Source of the DNA: Talpa occidentalis
Taxonomy: Eukaryota > Chordata > Mammalia > Eulipotyphla > Talpidae
Direction of reading: 5' to 3'
Assembly: GCF_014898055.3 (NCBI RefSeq)
Contig: NW_023605305.1
Span: 113,432,734 to 113,496,733, forward strand
DNA: 64,000 bases
Position 1 is the stretch's first letter. Each line of letters starts with the position of its first letter. Positions 1 through 12,740 of the stretch are shown piece after piece. A program made the translations under genes and the position numbers. The notes beneath the pieces are model-generated. The model was given only the letters and a program-made list of their open reading frames with translations, was not told the DNA's origin and searched no databases.

Positions 1-3000
1 AACCTAGTTCACGACCCCAGCTCAGTACAGTAGTGAAAAAAAAAATTGTGTTGACATGGCGAGGGGTGGCGAGGGTGGCCTGGGCTGGAAGCTTCTCCAG
101 AACCACCTGCCGGACACAGAGATTGTGTAGGGGGATCAACAGGAGGATGTGGACCTAAAACTGGGAGCCCAACTTGGTGGAAAAGGTTTTCTGATGTTGA
201 GGAAGTCCAGTGCCCGCATCCTTCATTGTTGCATCTTCAGTCCCGGCACAGAATTAGTGCCAGGCCCGAGAGACTCACATATTTATTGGCTATTCTTTCC
301 TAGAATTCCATTCTGCTGTGGTGTTTGGAGATGGACTAACTCTAAAAGATGTTTGCAACATTTTTTTTAAGTGTCTACATTGTCACTGTTTTATTCTTGT
401 GCCTCATAGTCCCCTTTTTATTTCTTGCCTTGGCCTGGGAGAAACCATTCTAAGGGTGCGCGTTCGTCAGGATGGCCTCCCAGGGGTCTTCAGTGAAGAG
501 GGATGGCCACGACAGGGAAAACCAGGACAGTGAAAGCTGTAGCATGAGGTTAATTTGCACAAGATCAGGTGGCAGCTCTGCCCACGTGTGCACCCACAAG
601 CAGGGCCACTGCCAGCTCCCACTGCCAGCTCAGTGGAGGAGGGCCCTTCCCCACAGGCTCAATTCCAGCCACACTTGTTCCCTGCCCTGGGGGTCCTGGG
701 GCAGAGGTCACCCTGCACAACCCAAATGGGAGACCCAGCCCTCAAGCTGGTCTCCTGCGGTCTGTCTTCCCCTTCCGGGCCTCCCTCGGGGCACACTGCA
801 GCCTCAGGGCTGGGGGATCTAGTCTATGATTTGGGGCTGATCAGTGAATCTTCCTAAATCCCCCCTTTCTATAAAATGGGAATAAGGCTGTTTCCCTCCC
901 AGGGCTTTTGTGAGAAAAACATGATTCACACTGAGCAAGAATCTGGATTCTCAAAACTTGGATTCTGGCTTCTCGTGCTTCTTACGACAATCCCATTTTA
1001 TTGTCGAAATTAGCTCCAAAGTATCTTTGTCTCTACCCAGAGGAAAATAAAACTGAATATTTACACAATGCTTGACTGTGTCCACCCAAATACTTTCAGA
1101 TGACCACAATGTCCCCAGTGTTTGTTGTTTGTACATGCATCTTAGACCTCGCCGATGAAAACACACACAAGCCCGCGTGTGTCTATAGGTGCACGGACAC
1201 TTGTAATTTCTAAAATCAACAGTACAAGTTGCCTGATATCTGTGATAGCCCCACATGGAACACAAAGTTCTCCAGACTCTGTCCTCCGCCTTCATTCAGT
1301 CACCCAGGAGCCCCGGATCTGAATTCAGACATCCTCTGGTTTCTAAAGTACATTGTTGGGCTAAAGATTTTAAGACGTTTGTCTTCCTTTGCTCTCTCCC
1401 ACAGCCATTCGATACTAGACATTCTCGACAGGGGGCTGGAATCACAGAGACTAAAAATATCAAAGCCCAAATGAAAGAACTTTCTAATGAGCAAGGCAAT
1501 CTGTGGTTTGGGGTTTGGAGAAGGCATCGGGAAATCTGAAAATACTTCCTGTTTGGCTATTGCTTCTGCGCGTGGAAACAGACAAATCTTGCATCCCTGG
1601 GCAAACGCTTTCTCTAAGGGGCCAGGTTGTGAATATTCTAGTGGGTCATGTAGTCTCTTCCTCAGCTAGCCGACTGTCGGTGCAGCATCTTGGACAACAC
1701 TGGGCAGGCCCCCGTCCAATAAGAGGACTCACGAAAATAGGGGGTGGGGCAGACTTCGCCCCCTGCTAGAGGCTGCAGACCCCTGCTCCATACCAGCTGT
1801 GCCTCGGAGTATAAAAGTGGACCCACTAAAACTTTTCATCAGCCCTGAAGCTAGGTGCATTCCCCAGGCCCTGGCCAAGCTCAGGGTCACGTCTTAGGAA
1901 GAGGCCCCAGGTGCAGGGGGTGAGAACGAAACCCAGTCAGACCAAACCCCCATGCGAAGCCAGGAGGCCGATGGCACCGGCGCGGTCCTCTAGTGCAGTC
2001 CTGGCACACAGTCACGTTGTTAAACATCCCTGAATAAATACTATTGAAAGAAGGTGAGCTTGTCAGTCGTCCCAGAGTTGTCTCCGAGTCGTCTCCGAGT
2101 TGCCTCCGCTTCTATGTCTTTTCCCTCAGTCAACCTGCAGTGGTCGGTCCTGCCAGCGACGATCTCGGCTGTGCCTCCGAGCCAGTCAAATAGCAAACAC
2201 GATGTGCCCAAGCACAACCAGGTCCCGGACTCCCCAGAGAGGTCCTCCCCCACGACCAGTCCTCTCCTCTCCCCTGGAGCCACTCGAGGCTGATGCTTTC
2301 TAAAACTCGCCCAAGTCGACCTGACCCAGCAGCCAAGAACATCCCACTCTCGTGGCCCGCTCGGCCAGCCCCGTGGCTACGGCACGCTTGGTACCAAAGC
2401 CAGTTTCATCGGGTGAGATGGGCCCAGGGAGCCGAAGAAAGAGGGGCCTCTGCCCCCCAGGACGCCGCTACCATCTGCGGCTCACAGGGAGTCCAGCTGG
2501 GGCCGTAGGGGGATGGCCAGCTCGGCCAGGGACTCCCCGCGCCTCTTGCTGCCGAGACGTGTCAGCTGTGACTTGACTTGTTCTGCCCACGCGGGCAAGT
2601 GTGGACCTCAAGCTTCCTGCTTTAGGGGAGCTTCTCACCCGAAGGATCCTTTGCTGGTTATACAATGGAAGACTGCATCAAGGTATTCAGATCAGCCTCA
2701 ACATCTGCGGGTCTAGAGTAGGTTTGAATACTTTCTTCCCTCTGGGGGGCCCTTCTGGGCCTGCCTTGGCCTCTACAAGCTAATGGGGAGCTGGCTGTCC
2801 CCACAGGGGGTGACCGCCCGCGCCTGCCTCTCTCTCTCCTCTGCTTCCACATGGGGAGAGGCTGCGGCTGAGGCTCGCGGCTCACCTGGAACGCCTCCGG
2901 CTGCCGGAGGGCTGGATGGAGACTCTGAGACAACCTGATGGATCATCTCATAAACAGAGCCCGCAGGAAGGAAAAGAAAATTATGCCAGCAGAATGCACT

Positions 3001-3959
3001 TATGAGAAATAGATACGTGCGGTGGAGGGAGAAATGCTTTGATATTAAAATTTTTTGTAACTTAAAAAGGCATGAAAAATGATACCGACCACTAACTAAT
3101 CAACATTCCTTTGCGAATGCAGCTTCAGTTCCTAACCAAAAACACATCCCCGCTATTGTCTTGTCTGGATCCAGATGCAAACATGATTAATTAAGTTTCG
3201 GGGGCGGTGGGGGGAGGGCCGGGGCGGATGCCTTGCTGGGGATCATTCTTCTACACAGGCCTGGGGAGAATCCCTGAGGCTGGGTGCCTGACCCGGCCCG
3301 GCAGGGCCTGCCGGCCACAAGGGTGCAAAGCGTGGGCTGCCCCAGGCCTGTGGGCCCCCTCAGGCTCTGCCGGCAGGTAGGACACTCCCGGGCAGGGCCT
3401 AGCCACAGCCAGCACCGCATGCACAGCAGCAAAACCTCGCGGGTGCCTGGTCGGGAGGCCTGGGCTGTGCGCCCCTCATTGCTAGGAGCACGTTGGGGCC
3501 TTGTGCAAGTTGCCTCGGTTTCTGCGTTTGTAAAATGGAGGGTTGGGCGAAGCGTTCCCCACCATCTCTTCCAGCCCTGGTTTTTGACTTGGCGTCTGGG
3601 TCTCTTACCTGCCACAGGTGTTTATCAACTAATGGTCAAGCACGGCGCTGATTGTCACCTTTGGGCAAAGGATTGGGGAAGTCGGGGCTGGGAGGCATCC
3701 TGGGGGAGCCTCTGGTGCCACTGGCCGAGAAGGGCAGAAATCCATGCTCAGACTGTGGCCAGCAACCTGCTTTCTGACCACACCCAGCCCAGCGGCAACG
3801 AGGGAGACTCAGCCTCTCTACCTGGGGGCATCGTGAAGCCCAGAAGCCACATTCTGTCTGTTCTTGCACCCTGACATGCCTCCCCCTGTGCCTTTGCCAG
3901 GAGGCTGCTCCCGGTGGAGGCCAGAGGTCGAGTACACTGGACCGAGTGGGGAGACTAGA

Positions 3960-4110
3960 ATTCGGAGCGAGACTGTCTGTGACAAGTGACAAACCCCCTG
4001 TGGCCTCACTGATCTCATTTATAAAGTGGGACTAAGATCAAAGACCCCACCTCATAGCCTGACTGTGACCAGTGAGTTCAAACATATAAAAATGCTGATC
4101 ATCGACCCAG
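3960..4110 (-). repeat. MIR-like SINE relic
   Basis: The segment has the MIR core order: a 'cctcactgatctcatttataaagtggga' type motif (preference for 'CATnTnTAAAATGGG'), then 'acctcatag' and 'gtgagttcaaacatataaaa'. This is the usual degenerate MIR, recognised by eye, so the edges and strand are approximate. Confidence 0.45.
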
Positions 4111-5565
4111 CACACTCAACAAGTCTAAATAGCTGGGACCCTCCAATGCTCTGGGGCCCGCCGTGGTCCCGTCAACATGCACTCAGCCGTGTCTTCTCTC
4201 AGGGAGGAGTAAGTGGAACTGCTCAAACCTGTAGCCTCGTTCATTCCGTAGATGCCTGCAATGTCCCAGGTCCTCAGGTTTTAGGGAGTCTGGGTTACAA
4301 GGAACTTCCGGGTTGGCTGAGCCCTGGGCTCCCTAGAAGACACACAGGTGGTGTTTCTGTGCACGGGGAGCAGGAGCAGGGCTGGACAGGGGTGACAGAG
4401 ATTTATAATGCCTGCTGGCCCCCAACCTGGAGCTGGCACCGAGCACTCAGCAAACACTTCCCATCAGACGTTAGGCCCTGGTGTGGGGATTTGAGCCAAA
4501 GCCAAGATCAGAGTTTAGTGGGTGATTTTATTGGGAGTTTTACTGCCTTTTTCTAAAGCTAACTGATTCCACTACTATTTATCCTCTCTTGATGTGAGCT
4601 GGGAGGGACCGATTTTTCAGATGACTAGTCATCTGCACGCCAACGTCAGGAGAATAAATCACCTCGTTCAAGTTCTACAATTCTCACTTCCAGTGGAAAG
4701 AGGGTGGTTTTACATGTGCGTGATCTTGTCCCTGGGCGAATGTGTGAGACAGGCAGCGTTCTCTCCCCTGGCTGGAGAATCCCTGGCAAGCGTCACCTCT
4801 AACTCATCTTCCTGTGTTCGAGGGGGTGTTCGCTATTTCCATTTCCCAGATGCAGTCGCTGAGAGCAGCGTCCACAGTCAGCTCGCTCCGTGGCCTAGAA
4901 CCACGGGAGTTGGTGGTGGGGCTGAGAACGAGTTCTGATTTCCTGCTTCACGATCCAGGGCAACCTGGGAATGATCTTTCGGGGTAATGTTAGAATCATA
5001 AACATATGAAATGAAGAATTCAGACTGCAAGCCCCTGGACCCTGTCCAGGGCCCTGAAATGAGTGTCCTGCTCCTGTGAAAGCCTTCGAAGAATTATTTA
5101 CTGTTCTGAGCGTAACTTAAGGTGCAGCGGACCTTGCAGGGAGGCTCCGGGGGAATCCCAGGCCTCCTCCCTACCCAGCCCCATGGACGACGACTTTCAA
5201 TTCAAGTCAATGAAGATTTTTAATCCCAACAATGCACAAGGCCTGCTCTGCCGGGCGTTTTATAAAGACCCAAGATGAGAAGGAATTTCCCTGGCAGGAG
5301 CAGCGCGGGCATGACTGCAAAGAGGGAAATTTGGCCCCCACCACCCCTGCGACTGCTAGTCCCCTGCTCCAGCTGACCCCGCTGGAAGCTCAGCCTGCAG
5401 TGCGCCCGCAGCAGCTGCCAGGGGCCTTCCTAGTTTCATCCTGGAGCTGTTCCTACCTCCCTCCAGCTTCCCAAGGCTCCTCACTTCAGGCTGCATCTCC
5501 CGTCATTGATGTTTGAGCTGGGGTTTCCCTGCTTTTTTGTTCTGCGGACCTTGGGCTTGGGCATG

Positions 5566-5595
5566 CACACACACACACACACACATGCACACACA
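5566..5595. repeat. (CA)n microsatellite
   Basis: An interrupted run of CA dinucleotides: about ten uninterrupted units, one ATG break, then a further short CA run. It is simple sequence with no gene nearby. Confidence 0.95.
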
Positions 5596-5939
5596 CTGCA
5601 CTCCCAGAAATCTGAGCCTTCCTTTCCCTCCCTTAGGACCACACCCCAGAACTGGAACCTGGGCAGGTGCAGGCAGGAAGTGTGGAAGTGCAGAGTCCTG
5701 AACTGGAGCGGGGCCTCAAGTCAACATTTGGCTTCTCTCCTGAGCCAAGGCCGCACGCTCCCTGAGCCTCTCTGTGCTCCTGGGAGCCGCTGTTCTGCTG
5801 TGTAAGGTGTCGGCACAGACTCTGAGCTTTCTGGGCCCTGAGGGATCCCTGCGATTTCTTACATACTGAGGTGAGCACCTAACTTCTCTGGAATCCACTT
5901 TCTTTGGGGTAGATTAGCAATACAGTCTGTATTTGGGTG

Positions 5940-6135
5940 TAACTGAGCATCAAGCAGTGTGCTAGAGGTTTGCTCTTTTGAATCCACAAGCCTCTGGAGC
6001 AGGCATATGCAGCCTATCTTGTGGATGAGAAAACTGGGTGCTCAGAGAGGTGACATGAAAACTCTACTCCTGGAGCCACTGAGTGACCCGATGATGACCA
6101 ACAGCTGGGGGACTAGGACAGAAACCCAGGCTGGT
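5940..6135 (+). repeat. MIR-like SINE relic
   Basis: Contains the MIR 3' half pattern: 'gtgtgctagaggtttgctc', 'ttgtggatgagaaaactggg', 'ctcagagaggtgac'. It is degenerate, so the boundaries are approximate. Confidence 0.5.
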
Positions 6136-6559
6136 CTGTCCTAGGGTTTACTCAGCATTCAAAGGTGAGGATGACGGTGTGCTGTGTCCAAAGAGCTTAC
6201 AGTTTACTAGAGAGGATAAGAGAAAAACTGTTGTTTCTCAAAAAAAATGGAAGAAAAATACCTCTTTGCCACATGCGTGTGTATTTGAAAACTGACAGGG
6301 GCTTGCCCATGTTCTTCCTCGAATTAAATGGGTCGTTGAAGGTGGACTTGAGAGAGGATACGGTGTGGTATTTTGGTAAGTATTTGATGGATTTTAGTTG
6401 CATGGTGGACAGAAGGAAAATGTTTACAGATGTTGATAGATGTGTGTTTGCCTTTCCAGCGAAGGTGATAGAAAGCTCTAGAAATAGATTTTGCCTAAGG
6501 CAGTTGGGAGGAAACCAACCATGGAGAAATAGAAGATTTATAAGGTGTTGCATTAGCAA

Positions 6560-6860
6560 TGTAGGCTGCCATCACAGAGCGCCCCAGACTGGCACAGAGA
6601 TTTAGTTTTTCATAGCTCTCGAGGCTGCAGGCCACGATCAAGCTGCAGCACAGTCAGGTCTGGCGAGAGTTCTCTCGCTGGCGTGTAGATGGACAGCATG
6701 TCACTGTGCACACGGCAGCGGGGAGTGGGAGAGGACAGGGAAGAGCCCCGAGGTTTCTTATAAGGACTCTACTCCTCACCCTCCTGACCTCATGTGAACG
6801 GAACCACCTCCCAGACACCCCATCTCCAAATATCATCATCCTAGGATTAGCATTCCTTCT
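6560..6860 (-). repeat. MLT1-like MaLR LTR fragment
   Basis: Read on the + strand, the segment follows the reverse complement of an MLT1 LTR. It has 'gctgccatcacagagcgcc' (the 'ggctgccgtaacaaagtacc' end), 'gatttagtttttcatagctc' (the 'aaatttattctctcacag' part), 'gaggctgcaggccacgatcaag', a 'cttataaggactc' motif and 'ccccatctccaaatatcatc'. Such LTRs are ancient and shared by all eutherians. Identified from memory, not by alignment. Confidence 0.6.
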
Positions 6861-7473
6861 AGGAATTTTAGAAATTAAGTTCATAACAGGTATATAAAAT
6901 TATTTTGTCAAAATCAAGTCCAAGCTAGGACGGTATTGCTCAGCATGAGTATCAACAAGTTACTGCTTGAGAAGTGCTCAGAACAGTGCCAGGGCCAGGG
7001 CCTGCCCATCTACGGGCCCCAGCAGCACCTGCCATTATTGTTGGAATCCTGTTTTCGATAACTTCGGACACCAGAAATTCACAGGACTATTCTCCTTGTA
7101 AATTATCTATTTATGGTGGGGTCACCACCCATTGTTTCATTACCAGTAATCAGAGAGGGATCTTAGCAGGGTGTCTGCGGGGACAGTTAATGTTTGTCTT
7201 CCTGCATGTTCTTCAGTAGTGGTGATTTCGATGTATGGAGGATGTGGGAACAATAACCTTGAGATTTTAACAGCTTTTATAGATGTTAAACCCCCTGCAG
7301 AATCATTACCTGACTTAATCTTTGCAGCCTTGAAAGAAAGGTTTCAATCTGAACCCCAGTCTGAAGTGAGAACATCTTGACTCAAAGGAATTTTGTGCTC
7401 AAGGTCACCTAGCAATGAAGAGGTCAGGTCTGGACTCCACCTTGGTCATTTCACATCAAGACCAATGCTCTTG

Positions 7474-7719
7474 GGGGCCTCCCTGGTGGCCTAGTGGTTA
7501 AGTCTCAGTGCTGTCACCCCCGTGGCCTAAGTTCTAGCCCCAGCCAGGGAGCAGCCCACATGGTGCAGCAGACCTCTCCTGTCTCGCCCGCTGCTCCCCT
7601 CGGCAGTGTGTTTCAGTCAGTCTGCCTGTTCTGCTCCCCACTCTGTCTCTGGTGAATCCTTTTACCCCCACACCTCTGGCCTACACCCCAGTTCTTCTAC
7701 AAAAACAAACAAGAAAAAA
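7474..7719 (+). repeat. tRNA-derived SINE (Rhin-1-like), copy 1
   Basis: Full-length copy: a tRNA-like head (GGCCTCCCTGGTGGCCTAG and a damaged B box), body 'cacatggtgcagcagacc', 'ctgcctgttctgctcccc', 'ctctggtgaatcc', and an A-rich tail. It is flanked by the exact 10-bp duplication AATGCTCTTG at 7464-7473 and 7720-7729, which fixes the edges. Confidence 0.9.
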
Positions 7720-7729
7720 AATGCTCTTG

Positions 7730-10700
7730 CCCTTCATCCACAGATGCCTTTTTAGAACAAACGAAACTGCTCCCCTAGGGGATACTGGACAGCACGCAGA
7801 AGCCGGGAGAGCAAGATGAGGATGAGCTGACACGCGCAGCGGTGGCAGACGCTGCTCCTTACTCACACCTCACACACGTAATTGGCAGGTGGCCTCAGCA
7901 GCTCCCCACAGTCCAATCTCTGCAGAAACACGGATCAAGCACAACACACTCCATCCCTCCAGAAGGAACCATCCAGGCACAAGACAGGACAATCTGAATG
8001 AGGCTGTCAGCAAGCAGCTCTCCTCTGCCCCTGTCCTCCATCTGCATCCTCTTCTGCTTCCACGGCAATGGATGAGACACCCAGGTGCCTGGGGAGGGGA
8101 GCTGGAGGGGAATGAAAGTGGACAAGCTGCAGGGCAGAAGCTGTGCTTCCTTCCAATCTGTCCCTTCCCCGGAACCGAATCACAGACATGGGTGTGTCTT
8201 TAGGGTACACAGAGGAACCCCTTTCACATGTGAACATCTGAGGCTGGCGAGGACTGTGTCTTACTGCCTGCTTGAAGTCCAGAGAGACGGCAAGCCGGGC
8301 CACCGCGCTGCAGCAGCAGTGGGGCAGAAACAATGGCGTAATAAAAGGGAGCCAGGTTTTCTGTACCTCGATAGGCGTGGACGGCCGACTGCAAATACCC
8401 AAGGGTCCTGAAGGAGACACAAAGGATAACTGGGGATCCAGTGAGCCTGGGGGCCTTGGATCAGCACGAGGGAACACCCTGGCAGAAGCACCAGCCTGTG
8501 AACACGACCGCTGACATTCTAGAAGGATCAGAGGCATGGAAGAGGACTGCGGTGTGCGGGCGGGTTTCCTGGATGGGTAGAGGGCAGGCCACGTCCGGAG
8601 CAGTGGGCCACCAGAGCACCACGGCTCCACGAGGCTCAGAAGCAGGTGCCAGCCCCACTCACACCCGCTTGACACCCTGTTAGCAAAAGCAGTCAGAGGT
8701 GGGTGTTCGCCAGCCCTCTCCTGCCTGGAGCTAAGAGCGAGCAGGGGTCAGGAGAAAGGAGAAGGGAATCTGAGCCATGACTGCGCTGGGGAATCACTAG
8801 ATTTATCTGGGTTTACCCAAAAACTAAGCACATTCACTTTTCTGCTGAAATTTGAACCAGGACTCAAAGTAGAAAGTAAGGCTCAAAACAGGACAAATAA
8901 AGGTACTTCTATTTCCCCACCCAAGTCCGTGTTTTATGAGATAGTTGCTACATGACCTATTGGACAGTGTCAGCGTTATGCCAATTGCTGTGCACATACC
9001 TCACGGCGTCACAGCAGCGTGCAGGTGGCTGGGTTCTGTCCACACTGCACTTCTCACCATCCATCCATAAAGCCAGGAGTGTGTCTTTCACTAAATGGCT
9101 CTAAACACACATTCTTGGGTTGGAAGGGTTTATCCAGCATAACTTGGCACCTTTGAATTTTAAACCCTGTGACTCCATTGTGACCTATGTCATGAGTACA
9201 GTTACATTGTGAAAGCTAAAGCTCAAATATTTTTGCAACCCATTTTCCCAGCCCCCATGACCTCCCTGCCCCGACACGCTTCCATATTCAGACTCCACTG
9301 AATTCCTCTCCTGTCTCTTCTTTACAAGTGTCCATAAAGCACTGACCCCCTGAGAACTGGGTGTTGGTTGGCAGCAGAGCTGTCCTTTCCTTTAGCAGAA
9401 ATGAGCAGGCAGTGTAGACGAGCTGGCAGTGTAGACAAGAAGGTCTTGTGTCCTGGTGCGCAAATAAGACGATTAAACTTTTGCCATGCAGGCCCCTTAA
9501 AAGAGATCTGCTGTCCTGTCTTTGCTCATTAAAAGTGTTCTCTTATTACATTCTGTGACTCCAGACTTTCCACAGGGTGGAGCCATGCAGAGGGGTGGGG
9601 GAGGACCCCAAGTTCTGTGGGGAGGGAGCACAGTGGCAGGAGAATGCCCTTAGCTCTCAAATCTCTGCTGCCCACTAACCACAGGAGCATCAGCGCCCGG
9701 TCCGCTGTCTGACGGCTGCGGGCTTGTGGGAAGAGAGGATTCTCCATCTGAACAAGGGTCAGGAATCCCTTGCCCCCCGCTGGATAAAGCTCTGGGGTTG
9801 GATTTCCAGGACACATGAAGCCTTTGGAAGTGGGGGAGCGAAGATGAATCCAAACTGATTTTAGGACAGGAAGAAACAGAAGGAGCCGCCTAATTCTCCG
9901 GGTCCACCACACTGACCATTTTCCAAAGAGGAATCCTGACTCTCCTCAGTGTCTCTAACTATAAACTTTGCGACACGTGGGTGGAAGAAATAAAGGCAAT
10001 GGGGGGAAGAAGCCCGGCAGAGGCAAGCGAGGGGAACCGCGTGCGAGTGCTTTGGCTTGCGAACATGGAATTACCTGTGTCACTGATTCGGGGCACATTC
10101 CTGGCCACAGCCTCATTAGTCTTCCAGTTAACTCTCTGCCCCTGCGTGTTGTATCATCAGGGAGCCCAGAATGTGATTTTTTTAATCCTCTTTGACCCCC
10201 CCACTCACCCCCAGCCTACACCCCATCTCGCCTACACCCTCAGATTGGCCAGGAACTTACACAGATAATAAGCAAAGAGGCTTATTGCTTTCTTCCAGAG
10301 AGAGGACTGAGCCCCCACCACGCTCACCCGGGCCCCACACTCGACAGCTCCTTGGCTTCTGTTGCGATGGCCTCGCCCAGGCAAAGACGACAACTCTTTT
10401 GAGCTCACATCTCTTTACTCGTCCGTGGTTCTCCAGAGGACAAACCTGGGTGTGCAGGTGCTTGTGTCTGGGGGAGCCCCACCATGAACCCTACCACATG
10501 GTACCCAAACCTGCCCTCCCCCCTCGCAGAGATTGCATCATTGGTCACAGTTGCGCACTCCTCCCTGCTACCTGGTCCTTTGGCAAGTTCCTTTGGTGTC
10601 TCTGCACTGTTTCCCTGCCCCTTAAATTTGCATTTGTCCTTAGGACTTGCCAAGAAAAAGGAGGAAGTGACTGTGTGTCCATTCTAAGACCAGGACTTAA

Positions 10701-11442
10701 GGATCCTGCGTTTTCGCTTGTGGAATGCAGTTGCACCCCCCCAGCCAAGGCGGGCCTAGATGCCCTGTGGGTCAACAGATCCACACACACTGGAGCAAGC
10801 TGCAGGAGCTCAGCACAGCCAGCCACAGAGCCAGCACTGCTTGGTAACTAGACTCGAACTAAACAGTGTTTTCTGGCTTTGTAGCTGATACACTGAGCTT
10901 GCCTGTGACACAGCCTCAGGGTGGCCTGACAGCTGACTCATGCCCTGCATTAAGATCAGGTCCTTAACCCAGATTCCCTCTTTCCTCAAGGTGATTTTAT
11001 TTTCAGCAACGCATGTATCTTCTCTATCCCAGGCCTTGCTGAGGGCTCCCTTGGCCACCTTCAGTGGGTCACCATAACCTTGATCCTTAGGACACAGGGT
11101 TGAGATCCCAGGTTCTTATTTTCCCAGAAGGTCCATGAGATCCTTTTGCACACAATTCATAACCCCTTGCCAGCGATTCTCTTCACAAGGAAATACGCAG
11201 TTTCATGAAGACTCCAACAACAGACGGTCCAATTGTAGTCTCCTCTCAGAAAATTACAGCCCTATCAGTCAACTCATATGTAACTCAAAGAGATTTTCAG
11301 GAAGCACCTCTAAGGAGACCCTGAAGGATTCTCTGCCTGAAAAAAAGTCTCTGACAGTCTACTGCATTATACAAACAAGTCTTGGAGAGAAGTCCCATTA
11401 TGCATGCAGTTATAGGAAATGATTTGAACTAGTTTTACGTTC
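7730..11442. other. Intergenic block, nothing recognised
   Basis: No exon, RNA gene or clear repeat recognised. Several long open frames occur (for example 8007-8675 on - and 10192-10851 on +). They overlap frames on the other strand, have no splice or family support and no recognisable domain, so I treat them as chance. Confidence 0.5.
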
Positions 11443-11457
11443 AAGAAAACTGAAGCA

Positions 11458-11566
11458 GGGCCTCCCCTGGTGGTGCAGCGGTTGAGCGCTGGGTTGCGAG
11501 GCTGCCCGCAGCCTCTGCAGCGCCAGTTCGATCCCTGGCCACCGGCGAGGGTCCCACACACGCAAA
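11458..11566 (+). repeat. Short head-only copy of the tRNA-derived SINE, copy 2
   Basis: Only about 109 bp: the tRNA-like head with A-box-like and B-box-like segments ('ccagttcgatccc'), followed almost at once by an A-rich tail; the CA/TC-rich body is absent. The exact 15-bp duplication AAGAAAACTGAAGCA at 11443-11457 and 11567-11581 shows this is a complete insertion of a short form, not a later deletion. Confidence 0.9.
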
Positions 11567-12708
11567 AAGAAAACTGAAGCACAGAAAGGTTCTATGTCTC
11601 CCACCTTCAAACACCTAAGGAAAGACAGAGATAGGCTCAGAACTGCAATTTCCATTCAAATTTCTTCAGCTTGGGGTGTCCGAGGGAGCCCAACAACAGC
11701 ACCCCTCTTCCCTGCCCATGTTCTCTACAAATTTGACAAATAAAACAAAGGACCCCTTGATTCTAATATAGCTCTGATTGGAGGAAGCTCTTGAATGTTA
11801 GTCAAGTAATCGGGCCAGTGCTGCACCTCATGAGGGCGCGGATTCCTCCCCTGGAAGAGAAAGCTTCCCTCTCTAAGTGACTTACTCCTCTGAGAAGGAA
11901 GGGTGGAGCTGAGCTGAGCAGGCCCAGCTGATCAGTAAGTTGAGTCCCCCCATGCTCCCCAGGAGAGAATGAGTAATGGAGTGGATGTGGCTAGGAGTTG
12001 CACCAACAGAGTTCCCTCAACAAATGGACATTCCATGAGTTGAGTACAAATGTTCCTACAACCTACCAGGTTTATTTGATATCACTCTAAATAAGGCTTG
12101 ATTAGAAAAGCCCATGTCTCACCCAGCCCACTTCTGTTCTATAGGAACAGAGGCAACAGTAATTTTTCAAGCTTTAAACGGACTCTCGGGGACTGTGCAG
12201 TGGACTGCGGTGGAGCAAATGCCGTGACCACGCCGCAGTCAGCCCGCAGCTCTGCCTCTGTTTGAACTCGACACAAGAAAAAGCTGCATTTCATCCATTT
12301 GTAAGCTAATAAAAGACTAACTTCATTCTAGTAAAGTTATCATTTCTCATCTCATCCCCAACTTCAGATGGCGTAGTGTTCTTTTAGGCCCAAATTGGTT
12401 CATATTCATCCAGGAAAATCATCTATTAGAAGAATCTGGATCTTAAATAGTTTGCTTTCTTAGCATAGTCCCAATATGTTACCTATTCCAGCTGTTTATT
12501 AGCTCCTTTCAGCCAACACATAATACACAATGAACGTTTAAAGACTACAAATTGATAGATGGATTCCCCAAAACCATGGCAGCAAAGATTACCGATCGCC
12601 AAAGCCCTTTATAAAGTAGGTGGAGAGCAGGAATGGTTCTCATCACATTCTGTCTCCACCATCTTGATTCATCTACAGCGAAAGAGGAGGAGGTTAGGGT
12701 GTGGAAAT

Positions 12709-12740
12709 GTGTGTGTGCCTGTATGTGTGTGTGTGTCTGT
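12709..12740. repeat. (TG)n microsatellite
   Basis: Imperfect TG dinucleotide run broken by CC and TA. Confidence 0.9.

Larger units (their letters stand above)
1..7463. other. Gene-poor intergenic block with old repeat relics
   Basis: I see no supported exon here. Open frames are short, lack family similarity and overlap on both strands. The stretch holds MIR-like relics (about 800-940, 3480-3550, 3960-4110, 5940-6135, 7230-7450), a CA microsatellite and an MLT1-like LTR, which are listed separately where clear. Around 2068-2110 a short imperfect repeat of the type GTCTCCGAGT occurs three times. Upstream of HAO2 in human is a long gene-poor interval, so an empty stretch is expected. Confidence 0.6.

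Noticed and set aside
8007..8675. 222-residue open frame on the minus strand
   Set aside because: Overlaps several frames on the + strand, no recognisable domain, no splice context; consistent with chance in GC-rich DNA.
10192..10851. 219-residue open frame on the plus strand
   Set aside because: Ser/Pro/Thr-rich low-complexity composition, no family similarity, overlapped by open frames on the other strand.
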